Shown: positions 32,111 through 43,879, counted from the stretch's first letter. The stretch is DNA of 64,000 nt from Yponomeuta sedellus (GCA_934045075.1 OW203730.1:5964785-6028784); one strand, 5' to 3'. Notes: generated by a model not told the origin, from the sequence alone. Translations and numbers: made by a program.

Positions 32111-33290
32111 AATCAAATATGATTGAAATCTGGTACAGTCTGTTAGCTTTTAAAATATACCTCGGGCTCTAGAGTAGGCTTCGGTTTTCGCCGAAAGCAG
32201 ATGAGCGTAAGACTACTTCCGCTGCTCTGTATAAAACTTTTTTTCATTATTTTGAAAAGTTATTATTTCTATTATGTCATATTAGTTCCGATATTTCCAT
32301 TCAAATTCAAAATTCAAATAATTTTATTTCAACGTAAAGAATTTACATTCTATTTGCTGAATGTCAATGTACAATGTAAAGTGTAAGCACACGTTACACG
32401 AATATATCCAATTTTATCTGATAGTAGCTGAGGTATGTTGTAAAAGCTAACAGACTGTACCTATTTAATAGGAGCGGTCATCTTTGTTAGTAAACTCAGG
32501 TTCCATGAAGATATTATTCACGATAACTATTGAGTGGTAGTCGGCAGCTCATTTAACTTTACATGCGTCCACTGCAATCAGTCACGTTAAGAACAACTTA
32601 GCAACAAAAATGCAGCTAGAAACTAAAAAAAAAACAACCAAAAAACCCAGTCAGCCAGTCAGGACATACGTCCTGGCCCTAGATTTTTTTACATTCGATA
32701 GATAGAATATTCTTTACTGTTCGTACACAGAAATTGCATTTATAGTTGAACTGTGAAAATTGCACGGTTATAGTGATTTCAAAATCATTGCACGTGATGC
32801 ATCCATTTATCCATCATCGTAGTGTAATGAACTAACATAATTAAAGCCCTGGAATAACGAGACCTTTCTTTTCTGAGTTGTCTAGAGCTAAGTTTTGTTA
32901 ATGTCAACTTTCTTTAGGGGCACTTTTCAAAAAGTTAACGAAACTGGGGAGCGAGGGGCCGTGACCTGGATAAGGTATACCCGGCTCTAATTGGGCGGTG
33001 ACGATTAATCGCGTTTACTTGGCACCAGGAGCCAACTTAAGCTAGAAAATAATATAAGATTCCACTTCTATCGAAGTAATGAAGGAACGGAAATATTTTT
33101 AAGGTAATTACTCACAAATAGTAATTTATATCATTTTAATCAAAGCGCCCAACAAACAATTTGTGAAAATCGTTAGATTACCTATAAAATAAATAAAAAA
33201 ATTGCCAATCCGCATTGGCCACATGTGGCAATTAAGCCTGTACCAAAAAGCCTCATGTGGTAACACATGTATTGTGGTAATTTAGCCTAG
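32111..33290. other. Unassigned AT-rich DNA
   Basis: A scrap of LINE-like 3' tail lies near 32300-32345 (tcaaattcaaaattcaaata, tttatttcaacg; compare 35080-35120). Otherwise nothing is recognised. Confidence 0.4.
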
Positions 33291-33292
33291 CC

Positions 33293-33595
33293 TTAAACAA
33301 CAACAGGCGCGGTCAGGTGCAGGATGGGTGACCACCCGCTACCGCTAGTGGCATTTTTTCAGGCGATTTCATGCCTCGCAAGGCACGTTAATCCGTTGGT
33401 GCCGGGTGTGAAGTAATGGCAGTCACTAAGCCATGTCAGAGGCCTTATGGGCAGCTTGATAACTTCTGACAGAAATGGCCGCCACTGTCCTACAATCCTC
33501 CACCAATTCGGACTTGGCCTTCGACCTAACCTTCCTGCGATGCAGTAAGAGACCCGTACCTCAGCAGTTGGGACATAGAAAGGGTTGATATCGTA
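33293..33595 (+). mobile_element. 5S-derived SINE, worn
   Basis: ccttaaacaacaacaggcg, ggtcaggtgcaggatggg, gaccacccgctaccgc, the middle block and ggacttggcc; it ends gacatagaaagggttga. Confidence 0.8.
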
Positions 33596-33599
33596 TAAT

Positions 33600-35580
33600 G
33601 AATTATACGTCTCCATAGTTAAAATATACTTTACAACCCAGATACTTAGTGTCATCAGCACCTATCCCTGAAAAGAATACCACTTCTGCCTCGCCCATGA
33701 TTGAGCAAGTTAAGCCGCATTTATATTCAAGACGCTCCAGCGCCATCTTTTAACGACGCTGCTGTTTTCAAAGGCTGCAATTTCGTTTAGTTTTTTAAAT
33801 TGAGAAAGTTTCTGAATCGAATTTAATGCACTTTTCGAGGTGAAAATGCAAGATTTTCTCTGGAAAGTTTAGATTGTGTTTCACGAGATAGTGAGTTGGA
33901 TTTTATTATAGTGTCGCATTATTCTTCGTTGTATTAAGATGTTCGCTCATGGGATTATTTTTGACTGTGCAATATTTTTGGACTTAAACTTTCATAAACA
34001 CTGTGCAATTCATCTTCAATAGAATTGTTAAGACTAAGACTAAGGACTTGGATTTTTTTTACGAATTCGCAGTTTCCGTGTTATTTAGAATAAAAGCATT
34101 ATTAAAAGATTAGGTAAAATAAATTCTGGGTTTCCATTCGGAGTCGATGGCTAAATATTATTTATTTAGTCGGATTTTGTATTGCTCCTATAACTTCACA
34201 AATGTATGTACTTCAAGGCGCAGGACTTAGAGGATATTTGAAATGTAAAGTATGTAGTTAAGATACATAAAATAAAGCTTTGTTTTGAATTTTGGTCATG
34301 CCGAACGAAATTTAAAACATTGACTTAAAGTAACACTAGTTATTGTTTGTTTTCTCTGTCTAGTGAAGCGTCATAGAAAATAGTTTAAAACTTGGCACAG
34401 CCTGTTAAAGGTGCTTGTATGTCTCAGCCCACAAAATTTCTCAGAGTGAGAGCACGCTAGTCCATTTCAAATTGGCTAAGTTTAGCGATGAAATAGCGAA
34501 CTGCCAAGAAGAACATATTGCCTCACTATGTTTTCGTTTGCACCTCCTAGCCTCGAGTATTAAGGTAACAAAACAAATTCTTTGGTACATGACAGAACTG
34601 AAGCCAGTATAGGCAGTGCGACTGCGCAAGCCACGTGTTCGAATTGACAATAATAATTCATAAAAACCTTTTGTCCTTAGCACGGGTTAGTGCATTAAAA
34701 ATAAAAAAAGCATAATAATAATTCATGTTTTGAAAGTCGTACCTTTTGCGCGACTCAAATGTGAGGCAAGCATTCTACTGACAACACCATCGCTTTAAGG
34801 TCCCCATTTTACAAAACTACAATTCATTATTTACTATGATAATTCAATGTAGGTATATTGCACAGCCGATTAACCCACAGATTAACCAGTAGGAAGATTA
34901 ATTGTACTAATCGGAAACGCAGTGTGCGTCAAATTGTCGCAGTAAAATATCTTTTTTACCACATAGTTTTTGCGGAAATTGTCAGAAAATTCTCTTAAAC
35001 TCTTTTTGCAAAAACGATTTGTAAAAAATTATACGATTTTTTCCATTAATGGTGGTAGTGTTACTAAGGGCCACGTTTCTTAATCAATCAATCAAATCAA
35101 TTTATTTCAACGTAAAAAAGTAAAAGAATTTAGGGCTCCATCCCTTAAGAAACGCGCCCCTAAATAGTAAACTCAACAAAATAGTTCCTCTAAGGACTCT
35201 AAACAAACCCCGAATGGAAATCCCTTTGCCTTATCCATTAATCCTATAGTACCAGGAGGGCAAGGAAGGAAAAATATTTGTCACGCATTAGTCAGGGGAT
35301 GATGGGGATAAGGAATATCCAATCAATCATGCTTTGACACTAGCTGGCGACTGAGATGACACGGGAATGCTTTCACATTCAGACAATGTTAAGTCACACA
35401 ACACGCAATGGAAAATACACTTTGAACTCACGAGTATAAGAGCTTAAAGGTTGAACAGCTAAGTTGGTTGCGGAAAGAAATACTTCATTCGGCAGAAGCT
35501 AAAATGTTGAAGTCTTTTGTGTTCTTTCTTTGAGTTTGTTAGGATTAGGTGGCATTTGTACGTAAACATTATAACTGTTT
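33600..35580. other. Unassigned DNA
   Basis: Contains a SINE-A tail scrap at about 34660-34705 (ccttagcacgggttagtgc) and a LINE-like tail at 35080-35120. No exon is supported. Confidence 0.4.
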
Positions 35581-35581
35581 T

Positions 35582-36200
35582 TCTGTAAGGTTAGTTTCTT
35601 TGGTAGCAAACTATTTCTATCAATTCCTGTGCGGGGACCCAAAGTAAGACCGAAAACTTCATAGGGCCTCAACCACAGATTTCCACTTCTGACGGTGGTC
35701 CGCGGCAGCTTCCAATTCAGACCAGCTAGTGCCGATCGACTTGGTCTATTGGATAAGATCTTTTCCAGGTGGTCTTCGGCCGCCCCCTCTTTCGGCTGCC
35801 CAATGAACGAATACTAGGGTATATTAAAGAAAGCTCTCACAAAATGCGGTGCCCTGACAAACGAGGTCTCTCAATCTCTTATTCTGTAAGGCTAGTTTAT
35901 TTATTATACGTCTATCAATTCGGAATTCGGGGAATTCAGTCCACAAGGAGATAAAAAACTACGTGAGTGGATGTAGTAAATAAAGAGCTCACAAAATGCG
36001 TGCCTCATTTAACCACCTCTCACGACCTGTTATTCTAGAAGGTTAGTTTATTTTTTAACGAACTGCTATATCTATCAATTCCTCGACGGAGATCCAGAGG
36101 AAGATCGAAAACGAAGTGGATATAATTATTTAGTGAAGAAAAATCTAACAAAATGCAGTGCCTCATTAAAAAAGTTCGTGAGCAGGGCAAAGTGAAAATA
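35582..36200. repeat. Three diverged tandem units
   Basis: tctgtaaggttagttt..ctatcaattcctg recurs at 35582/35617, 35883/35912 and 36033/36072, each preceded or followed by ctcacaaaatgcg(g)tgcc. The first interval is longer because a foreign GC-rich piece (about 35670-35810) is inserted. Confidence 0.6.
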
Positions 36201-36364
36201 AAAAACATATGGAAAACTAGCCTCACTACCATGTAGGACTAAAGCTGGAAAGTGAGAGATATAAGAAGTTGTACCGATGAATTTGTCTATAACTTCAGTT
36301 GGAAGTTAACAATCGACTAGGACTAACTGTGTCGAAGAAACTTTAATTTTTTCATATAAGTATA

Positions 36365-36425
36365 TGTTTCACTGTAGGGCTCGGGCCTTCTCTCTGAAAG
36401 ACATTGTGGGCTTGAGTAACCTCTA
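36365..36425 (+). repeat. Family-D repeat fragment
   Basis: ttcactgtagggctcggg, ccttctctctgaaagac, gggcttgagtaacc. Confidence 0.45.
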
Positions 36426-36444
36426 ATTATTATCTTTCAAAGTT

Positions 36445-36460
36445 GGGGGGGGGGGGGGGG
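36445..36460. repeat. Homopolymer run of 16 G
   Basis: Sixteen consecutive G on the plus strand; its length may be unreliable in assemblies. Confidence 0.9.
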
Positions 36461-36481
36461 CATCACTATAAAATTTTAATC

Positions 36482-36680
36482 CAGAAACAGATAGGTGCAC
36501 CGCGGTGTTACCCGCGGTTTATCGATTTTCCCATGGGAATAAGATATTTTCGCGCAAATCTAGGGTGTCAGCTGACTCCATCCCAAAATTTTTGTAAAAG
36601 CGCTCTAGTTGCTCAGACGTAAAGAAGTAACGAATATACACACTCACAAACTGTCGCCTTTATAATATTAGTGTGATGTG
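36482..36680 (+). repeat. Family-H repeat
   Basis: caccgcggtgttacccgcgg, tttatcgattttcccatgg, gtcagctgactccatccc, ending cctttataatattagtgtg; same order as 24238-24450. Confidence 0.65.
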
Positions 36681-36926
36681 ATTAAGTTAACATTCGTAAC
36701 ATTATAAATAGTTGTAACATTTGGAAACATTTAGGACCCGTGTTAGGTAACACGGTGTCATTGAGTCTACATAAGGTAATTATAATTTACTTGCTGTTGC
36801 CATACTCATAATAACAACAAATTTAATGACCAACAAAGTTGTTCGTTTCAGAACTAATAGATTAGGCGAGGAAGAAGCCAATGAAGAAACTCCGCATTTA
36901 TATTTTCAGAAAATGTTTGTACGTAC

Positions 36927-37052
36927 CTTCATCCATAGACAGTTGTTCCCATATTGCGACCTTGGTTCCAGCAGGGTCGACCAGAGCCACGTTAGCAAGC
37001 TCACCGCGAACCAGGCGAAGGTCATGGTCTAGGGCCAGGATCCAAAAGGTCA
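36927..37052 (-). CDS. Alpha-2-macroglobulin/TEP family exon: core of MG2
   Basis: This exon of 126 nt has 41 whole codons plus 2 nt and 1 nt at the edges (phase 1 on both sides). The acceptor is TTTTTTTTGTTGCAG; the donor is GAAG|GTACGT. The reading contains FWILALDHDLRLVRG and LVDPAGTKVAIWEQLSMDE. This is the MG2 pattern of A2M/CD109/TEP proteins: a beta-strand, then a D-P-x-G turn, then a W-E/Q stretch. Joined to 45009-45194 the split codon gives Val, making GETVTFWILALD. Joined to 6537-6760 it gives Gly, making MDEGVRKL. The agreement of phase and of domain order on both sides is strong evidence for one gene. The intron downstream is about 30 kb. Confidence 0.88.
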
Positions 37053-37229
37053 CTGCAACAAAAAAAAGTGGGTTAGATTTAGCAGCAGTGGTATAACCAT
37101 AGATTAATATTCTAAGCCTAATTCAATTGAAGTGTAATGAGTTTATTTGATTGAAATGTCGTACGTACAAATGGTGGGCGGATAAGTATGAAATGTAAAA
37201 TATTATAACGTCAGATTAAGATTGGTTGA

Positions 37230-37325
37230 AGTCTAAGATTGGCTAGCTGGAGTGACCTCACAGCCCTGCTACGTACAATGGCCCAACTATGAAGCTGCGG
37301 AAGCCACAGGACAAACTAAAGTCAG
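37230..37325 (+). repeat. LINE fragment
   Basis: gattggctagctggagtgac and caatggcccaactatgaagc match, in reverse, the insert at 19504-19897. Confidence 0.5.
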
Positions 37326-37420
37326 ATTATGATATTATACATTTCATGCCAATGTTAAAAACTGTTAATCGTCAGATACATTAATTTCTTTAACGACGAC
37401 GGTTATGGTATTCCGTAACC

Positions 37421-37600
37421 TAAAAACCTATTTAGAGGCTAAAAATTTTCACCCATGCCGGGATTCGAACCCGCAACCTCTGGCTATCCGTGCCAGAGGT
37501 TGCGGGTTCGGATCCCCGCATGGGTGAAAATTTTTAGCCTCTAAATAGGTTTTTAAATTTGTCCTTAGCACGGGTTAGTGCATTAAAAATAAAAAAAAGT
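37421..37600. mobile_element. SINE-A foldback with 64-bp arms
   Basis: The left arm 37421-37484 and right arm 37492-37555 are almost exact reverse complements around 7 nt (tatccgt). Each arm contains box B and the sequence out to the tail (aacctatttagaggctaaaa). The right arm continues into the normal SINE 3' end (ccttagcacgggttagtgc) to about 37600. Confidence 0.9.
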
Positions 37601-38635
37601 AAATAAATAGTATATTCCGTAACCTGTCATTTAAAGTAGACATACATAGTTCTCAATGGCAACAGAGGTACTGCAGTACTTTAATGATTATTTTTTTGTA
37701 CCACATCTTGAAAGCTAATCTCTGCTCTGCTAGAGACATAACAGCTACTCACATTTGGTTTCATTTGTTTTGTCCTAAGTTTGGAAGCTATTTTACTTTG
37801 GAATCAGGATAAGTCATTGTATTGCTTTGTCATGCTCTTCTAGATCCAGGTAGTACTTCCATGCTACTTTTAACCCCCAACAACTCAGCGGGAGCAGTTG
37901 GCAAGTTCGGCGTCCGCTTCCAACTTGGGTTATTGTTTTAGTTCACCACTACCCCGTTGCTTCTTCAAGCGCGTAATTACATAACAACAACAAAACAAGC
38001 GGATACAAAGTGTTCGATATTTATCTTTTGTTGCTTGGTAAGAAACAGTTATGGGCAAAACGTCACAAACGAATTGTATAGAAAGTTATGAAAAAAGCGA
38101 GTCTGACTAACTTATCAATTCTGATGGCGTGTGAGCGAGGGTAGGGGAGCAATGTTGGCTTCTCAATCGAAAGGTCGTGGATTCCAATTTCGGCATGGCT
38201 TGGTCTTAAAATGAGAAAATTACTGTGCTAAATTCCGCCAAATATCCCACAAGCACCATGCGGTTAGTTAATGTACCGCCCATCCCACTTTTTCAAGCAA
38301 AAGCAAGATACGAACACACCACCACCGACACCAATATTTGTGTGAGAAAAACGCGACGCGTTTCGCCTCTAACACGAGGCATGATGCTACTTGTGGGATT
38401 TTTGGCGGAATTTAGCAAAGTTATTGTCACATTTTAATGCTATTGTGGATTTCCTCAAAGTAACGCCTGATTCCATACAGTGACTTGTTCTTCTAAGTTA
38501 TGTACATTTGTGAAATTAAAGTAGCAATAACATTTGCTAACCATGAAAGAAAATATAATGAGGAAACGCTAGCGTCTGAAGTGTAAAACTTAATTGTTTT
38601 ACTGAAGTCTGAAGTCTGAAACTGAAGTCTGAAAC
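37601..38635. other. Unassigned DNA with a tRNA-like scrap
   Basis: Near 38155-38205 ttctcaatcgaaaggtcg and tggattccaatttcgg look like a worn tRNA-type SINE head, similar to 9575-9665. The short frame at 38225-38437 has no recognisable domain. Confidence 0.35.
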
Positions 38636-38637
38636 TT

Positions 38638-38778
38638 AATTGTTCACAGCTCATGTATAGTAGCGAAACCTGGTCAATGAAAGAGATAACCTGGAAAAAG
38701 ATAGGTGCATTCGAAATTCCGTGCTACCGTAGAATGCTCAGAATAAGTTGGGCCAATAGAGTTCTATGGCGTGTCTGG
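38638..38778 (+). pseudogene. RTE-like LINE ORF2 fragment
   Basis: The frame reads YSSETWSMKEITWKKIGAFE then CYRRMLRISWANRV. This is the C-terminal RT-adjacent motif of RTE/BovB-type elements (G-C-E-T-W-T..K..LEAFEMWCYRRMLRISW). It is only about 46 codons long. Confidence 0.75.
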
Positions 38779-39599
38779 AGTCTGTTTGATGTCTGTGGGT
38801 GTAAGTATACATATGTTTTGTGTGTGTGATGTCATTAAGAAATACTGGGGTGTTACAGTTTCTATTCTTAATATTCTTACACTCTTATTTGTGCAAATAC
38901 GATTCCTTAAATCAATCCTCAATAGTTGCATTTCAATTTGTCGTTAAACTTGTATTTGAGCATCATTCGTGGAGAATTCTTGGAAAAATGGTGTTTACAC
39001 AAAAATAACACCTTTGGTCTCTGATTAGATTCTGATATCAGATATTATTTTTATATCAGAGACATAGTCTCTGATATAAAAATATGTCTAAAAAGTAGGT
39101 TATTGTACCACGTCTGTGAGAAAGATGTAATTTAAAATTGGTTAATCTAAAGCTACATCCCGCGTACCCCGCCAATGACACCCGTAATATACGTCTATGT
39201 AAATTCGAAGTTGTACATTTAAGTTTTTTGTCGGTCTTTATACGAGTAAATTATATGCCCACCTTTCCTCTCCACCTATTTGTATACATTCGCTGTAACC
39301 ATTTCTGTTTAATGTACTTCGCCGTCATTAACTTTTGCTCGAGTTAATGTTGTTTTATGTCTCGCTTTATGTTCGCGGCATTAAAACTTGGCTTAAATGT
39401 TTATGATAACGCGTTAGAAATTAACGCTAGATTACGTGATGAAGTCTTCAAATAAGCACACAGAAAAACCACCCCGCAGTCATCAGCAAAAGTAAATAAT
39501 ATTTATTTTTAAAATTGCTGGTTTAGGTGCTGATAATAGTAATAAATGAAGAATGTACGATCCATGTACGTAAAACCATTTTGTTGAGTTGTGTTGGGA

Positions 39600-39745
39600 T
39601 TTCCCATTAACCTGGCCACACCCCCGCGGGCGACGGCAGAGTCTGAGGTGGAGGGGGTGGGCGCCCGCGCCGTGCTGCGCCGCCACTCGGGAAAACGCCG
39701 CTCCGAAGGAAGCACGCGTCTTGCGTTGAATTTTATACCTAACTC
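39600..39745 (+). other. GC-rich open stretch, possible orphan exon
   Basis: This is a sharp GC island in AT-rich DNA with G/C at nearly every third position in the plus frame (ESEVEGVGARAVLRRHSG, then KRRSEGSTRLALN). An acceptor-like gacggcag lies at its start. No domain is recognised, and on the minus strand a CAG|GTTAAT donor-like site is also present. It cannot be an A2M exon, since the flanking A2M exons join directly. Confidence 0.25.
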
Positions 39746-40285
39746 TTACTTCTACTTTCTGTATACGTGTCTGACAAAACCGATATTATACGTATTTCTT
39801 CTCTGAACCAGCAAGAAATTTCCTTTCAACCCTGGACAGTTGAAGTTGAAAACTCTGTTAATAATAAATATAAACTTTTCTCTGTAAAAAATAAATGTTG
39901 GTTTTCTTTATGAGCTTCTTCTCCACATACCCTATTAATTGTGGAACTAACAACTTTGACGTTAATTAACATATTGTTTTTGTAATGATTGAATACTTTT
40001 TCAGCACCAGAAAAAATACTTTATTTTTATTATGATTGGAATAGTTATTAAGATGGTTATTTGAAATGGATACCTAGTTTGAATTGTAACGTTCATTAAG
40101 CCGCAGTGTCTGCGCTACTTTGAATAAAACCTTTTTATTTCATTTCGTAAGTACCTATACTGTAATCCTTACTGTATTTGTTGATTGACTGTAATTGTTT
40201 TGCTGTGTAATTATACTGATTTCTAATTATCAAATAAGATTATTCCGTGCTTCTCAAATAAGAGCATCTTCAATCTTCTTCAAAT
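39746..40285. other. Unassigned AT-rich DNA
   Basis: Nothing recognised. Confidence 0.4.
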
Positions 40286-40289
40286 AAGA

Positions 40290-40485
40290 GCATTCCGTTG
40301 TCATGTACTGGCAGTCGTTAAGCCATGTCAAAGGCCTTATGGGGGGCTTGGTAACTTCTGATCCGCCACTGTCTTACAATCCTCCACCAACCCAGACTTG
40401 GCCCCCGTGGTGGAGTATGGCATATCCTTCCTGCGTTGCAGGAAGAGACCCATTCCCCAGCAGTGGGGACATACAAGGGTTGATA
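40290..40485 (+). mobile_element. 5S-derived SINE, 5'-truncated
   Basis: ggcagtcgttaagccatgtc, ctgatccgccactgtc, aacccagacttggccccc, ccccagcagtggggac and acatacaagggttgata. Confidence 0.8.
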
Positions 40486-41029
40486 TTGAATTGAAATAAA
40501 CAATAAGTAAAGTAAAGTAAAAAAATTAAAATTGCAATAGCAAGCCCAAATTAACATACGTAATTTCAATATCTGACTGGTGAGTGAGACTGTGAAATTG
40601 TGTTATACACGTACAACAATGCTTCATTATAATGTAGCAGCTCTGTACGTCGGTACTTTTTATTGAGCTGACCTACTGTGTATTTTACTTGTGACACAGG
40701 CGCACAAGTAAGGTAAGGTTTTAGTAGGATTTAGGGCTAAGTATTCCGGGGGCAAAATGACGTTTTAATGCTCTGTATCATGAGCGGTATGTTTAGCCTC
40801 TCCATCTTTGTCGGCTTTTTAGGGTTTCAACAGGTCAAATTGATCAAATTTATCGTCTGTTTTTTAATTTATTTATTTGTTTATACAACAAACTCCAATG
40901 ACGTAAACTGTGATAATAAACAAATATCCTTAATTATATTTACACACCAAATACCTTTTGGTTTTTCGTAATAATTGGTGAATAATGATAATTTGATCTG
41001 ATGTAATTTTTGTAAAAAACAATGTAGCC

Positions 41030-41135
41030 TATAAACGTGTCAAAGCTTATAAAAAGGCTTTCTCTCAGAAAGAGAGGGAGGGCTCAATTACTAAAGTGCC
41101 CACCGCGGATTGGCAACTTCAAGTGCTAAGCTATA
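41030..41135 (+). repeat. Family-D repeat
   Basis: gtagcctataaacgtg, gctttctctcagaaagag, agggctcaattac, gcccaccgcggattgg, aagtgctaagc. Confidence 0.55.
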
Positions 41136-41171
41136 ATACCAATAATAATAATAGCAATACCACTAGATTAC

Positions 41172-41360
41172 GTTGCTGAAATAAAACCTGTGAGAATTTC
41201 TGGGTGTCTAAACGTGAAAAAAAACCTGTCAGAATTTCTGAGTGTATAAACACTCAGCAATTCTCATAGGTTTTATTTCAGCAAAGTCATCGGTACATGC
41301 CAGGGTTCGAACCCAGGACCTCCCGATTGAGAAACCGGTGTTCTACCGCGCCACTAACAG
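41172..41360 (-). mobile_element. Inverted repeat next to a tRNA-like SINE head
   Basis: 41175-41210 (ctgaaataaaacctgtgag..) pairs with 41255-41285 (..cataggttttatttcag). Beside it, on the minus strand, 41286-41360 looks like a tRNA: box B (gggttcgaaccc), CTC in the anticodon position and box-A-like tagtggcgcggtag. A tRNA gene is possible but the flanking repeat suggests a SINE. Confidence 0.5.
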
Positions 41361-41422
41361 CGAGATTTAAATAATTTTATGTTATCTTTTTACAGAAGAC
41401 TTTTAGAACTTTTTCAGTTTAT

Positions 41423-41530
41423 TTATTTATTTTAATTCTTTACTGCACTAACTACATGAGTAAATGTACAAGGGCGTGCTTAATGCAAGAAGCATTCTCT
41501 TCCAGCAAACCTTTGGTGTTGATGAGACTC
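41423..41530 (-). mobile_element. CR1/Jockey-like LINE 3' end fragment
   Basis: On plus, ttctttactgcactaact, then gtacaagggcgtgctta and cttccagcaaacctttgg: the reversed 3' end of the 29-kb LINE family. Confidence 0.65.
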
Positions 41531-41776
41531 GCAAAGGGGTGGTGCAGGAAAAGAAGGTGAACTACAATAATAAACTTACATAAACATAGGAAGATACAAT
41601 AACTTATACCTGCAGGGTCAAGAGGGGAGCAGTTTATAAACATACATAATTTAGTTACAGCGATGCAGCGATGCAAGAGTTAGAACTGTTCCAACAGTCG
41701 GAAATACCGTAGTTGTTTCTATTCTCAGTCGAATCCAATATGAACTCGCTTTCCAGCTAAACCATCAAAATGTTTT

Positions 41777-42017
41777 TGTAGACTTTTAGTCCGGATTTAC
41801 TTACGGGTGTTGTTATATCGGAAAAGTCCGACCAGGTTTCGCTCCGATTCGCAGAGCTTAATCATGGTGAGCAGAGACGGAGCTCGCGAGACAAGCAACC
41901 GACGACGCGAGCTCCGTCTCTGCTCACCATGATTAAGCTCTGCGAATCGGAGCGAAACCTGGTCGGACTTTTCCGATATAACAACACCCGTAAGTAAATC
42001 CGGACTAAAAGTCTACA
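41777..42017. mobile_element. Foldback element, 112-bp perfect arms
   Basis: The left arm 41777-41888 starts tgtagacttttagtccgg and the right arm 41906-42017 ends ccggactaaaagtctaca. They match over their full length around a 17-nt spacer. No coding capacity. Relatives: 52610-52819 (right arm cut) and 59589-59645 (terminal piece only). Confidence 0.92.
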
Positions 42018-42019
42018 AT

Positions 42020-43245
42020 GTGTTGTGCTTACGAAAGTTTTAGTTCAAAAAAATGTTTTTGATTGCACCAAGTCGACTAATGAGTTTCAAATAGCCCATA
42101 GGTACCTAATTAGACATTGTTGTCTAGTGTGCAAGTGTTCTGTAGAAATGCTACATAACTGATAAAATTATAGGAAACGAGACTGCTGACAGTCAAACGT
42201 GTTCTCTTTTATATTAATAAATACATACATACATACATAAATAAATACATACATTGCGAGTAAAATTGCCACGGGACGCTGCATAAATCATCTCACAATA
42301 TTTGCCACGTTAATTGGGCACGTATTATTACAACAAGATAAAAATTGTCTACTGTACAAAAATAGTATATTTCATTACAAGTGCGGAAAGGCTGTCATTG
42401 CAAAGAGTTCCGACAAATGTCTACCCGAACCGAGGCGCAGTCGAAGGCGAGGGTTGACAGTCGGAACAAGTTGCAATGACGGTTCCGCACGTGTACTGAA
42501 CGACTATTTTTAAAACAGTTGCGAAAAAAATAAGCAATTTAATAAAGAAAAATTATTTGGAAAATGGCGCCAACCGTAAAAAATATAAGCAGAGGTTTTT
42601 TTTCTTCACCCATTCTAGTAGGCTAAGGGAACTATGCCCATACAGCCAAGTCTTCAGTAGATTTTTTTTATTGATATGAAATGAAAATTAAATTTAATGA
42701 GATGAAATAAAATGAAACCTTACTTAACTCATTCAATCAAATCATTAAATCTGATATCGAAACAAATTAGTAGCTCATAAAAACTTCTATGATTTTTTTT
42801 AGTAAAAACTTCATGGTTGGTTTTCTTTTTAATAGACATTATTTTGACAGTTGTGAAAGAGAACGCACGAGTGCGGGAAAGGTAAAAAAAGCACGAGTGT
42901 GTAATAGTCCACTTCCCGCACGCTATACGTCCCTGTAATACGCCAATTTTTGAGCAACTGTATTAAAATAGTACACTACACAACTAGGGTGTTAATACAA
43001 AGAAAGGCCGAGATCGCAGAAGTTTGCGGCCCGAGCTGCAAGCGAGGGACGTAAATATGCGATCGAGAGCTTTCTTTATTACCTCCCGTGTTGTGTACAT
43101 CTTTTTATGTCTACACCTGGCCAGGAAGCGGCTTTTTATGTACGCGCAGCGTGCGGAAAAAGCCACTTTATGGCCAGGTGTGGCAAAAAATATTTTATTA
43201 CTATTATTTTATTATTACGTCTATTGCATTCTATAACTATGTTTT
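42020..43245. other. Unassigned DNA with a probable non-autonomous repeat
   Basis: It contains (acat)n at about 42222-42252, and 42370-42500 and 42850-43160 with motifs such as gcacgagtgcggga and cttcccgcacgc. Near 43112-43175, ctacacctggccaggaag and ttatggccaggtgtgg form an inverted pair. The type is not identified. Confidence 0.4.
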
Positions 43246-43249
43246 TTAT

Positions 43250-43330
43250 GTAGCTTATACACGTTCCACTGCAGAGCACAGGCCTCATCTCAGAGACAGA
43301 CAGAGAGAGAGAGATGAGAAAGAGAAAGAA
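43250..43330 (+). repeat. Family-D repeat fragment with (GA)n
   Basis: gtagcttatacacgttccac, tgcagagcacaggcctc, then an agag-rich run. Confidence 0.5.
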
Positions 43331-43527
43331 ATTCTTTAAATACGTTTACTATTAAGATTTTAAGTTAAAAGATTATCTAATTTTTTTTATTTGTAAATAT
43401 TTTCAACTTAATATTTTAAGAAATATCTGCATTCTTTCTATTTGGACGTCGAACAAATTATTCTCTCTGTATTCTCTATGTATTTTACTAAACAAGCGCA
43501 TAGCATACAATATCATATTACACAAAC

Positions 43528-43595
43528 TGACGCCTGTATCCCGGAGGGGTAGGCAGAGACCAGGCTTTGCCGCGATCCTGACAGAACTTTTTCGC
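43528..43595 (+). repeat. Family-G repeat
   Basis: gacgcctgtatcccggaggg, gtaggcagagaccagg. Confidence 0.55.
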
Positions 43596-43714
43596 TTCAT
43601 CCACATACATAGATTCATGCAATTTTATTATTGACGGACCACTTCACAGACAAAAGTATGCTTTATACAATGTGAAACCTTCCCACGGGCCGACTGAAGC
43701 CAACTCCAGTGTCT

Positions 43715-43760
43715 TTGCTTGTTTTTAGCCTCTAAATAGGTTTTTTAAATTTGTTAAGAC
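43715..43760 (+). mobile_element. SINE-A tail fragment
   Basis: tttttagcctctaaatagg followed by ttttttaaatttgtt; the rest is absent. Confidence 0.6.
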
Positions 43761-43879
43761 CTTACTAAGAAATACATGATTGAGTTAATCTGCTGTAAAG
43801 ACGGCTTAGCAACTGCAAAGTTAGACAGGTTGTTTAGCCCGTGAACAGTCTAAAACTAGGGCTGACAGACAACACTGAT

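Noticed and set aside
39483..39715. An A2M exon on the minus strand at the GC island
   Set aside because: Exons 45009-45194 and 36927-37052 join into a continuous MG2 domain with matching split codon, leaving no room for one between.
41286..41360. A functional tRNA gene on the minus strand (anticodon position CTC)
   Set aside because: Box B is perfect, but the acceptor stem does not pair well and the segment is joined to an inverted repeat, so a SINE head is more likely.
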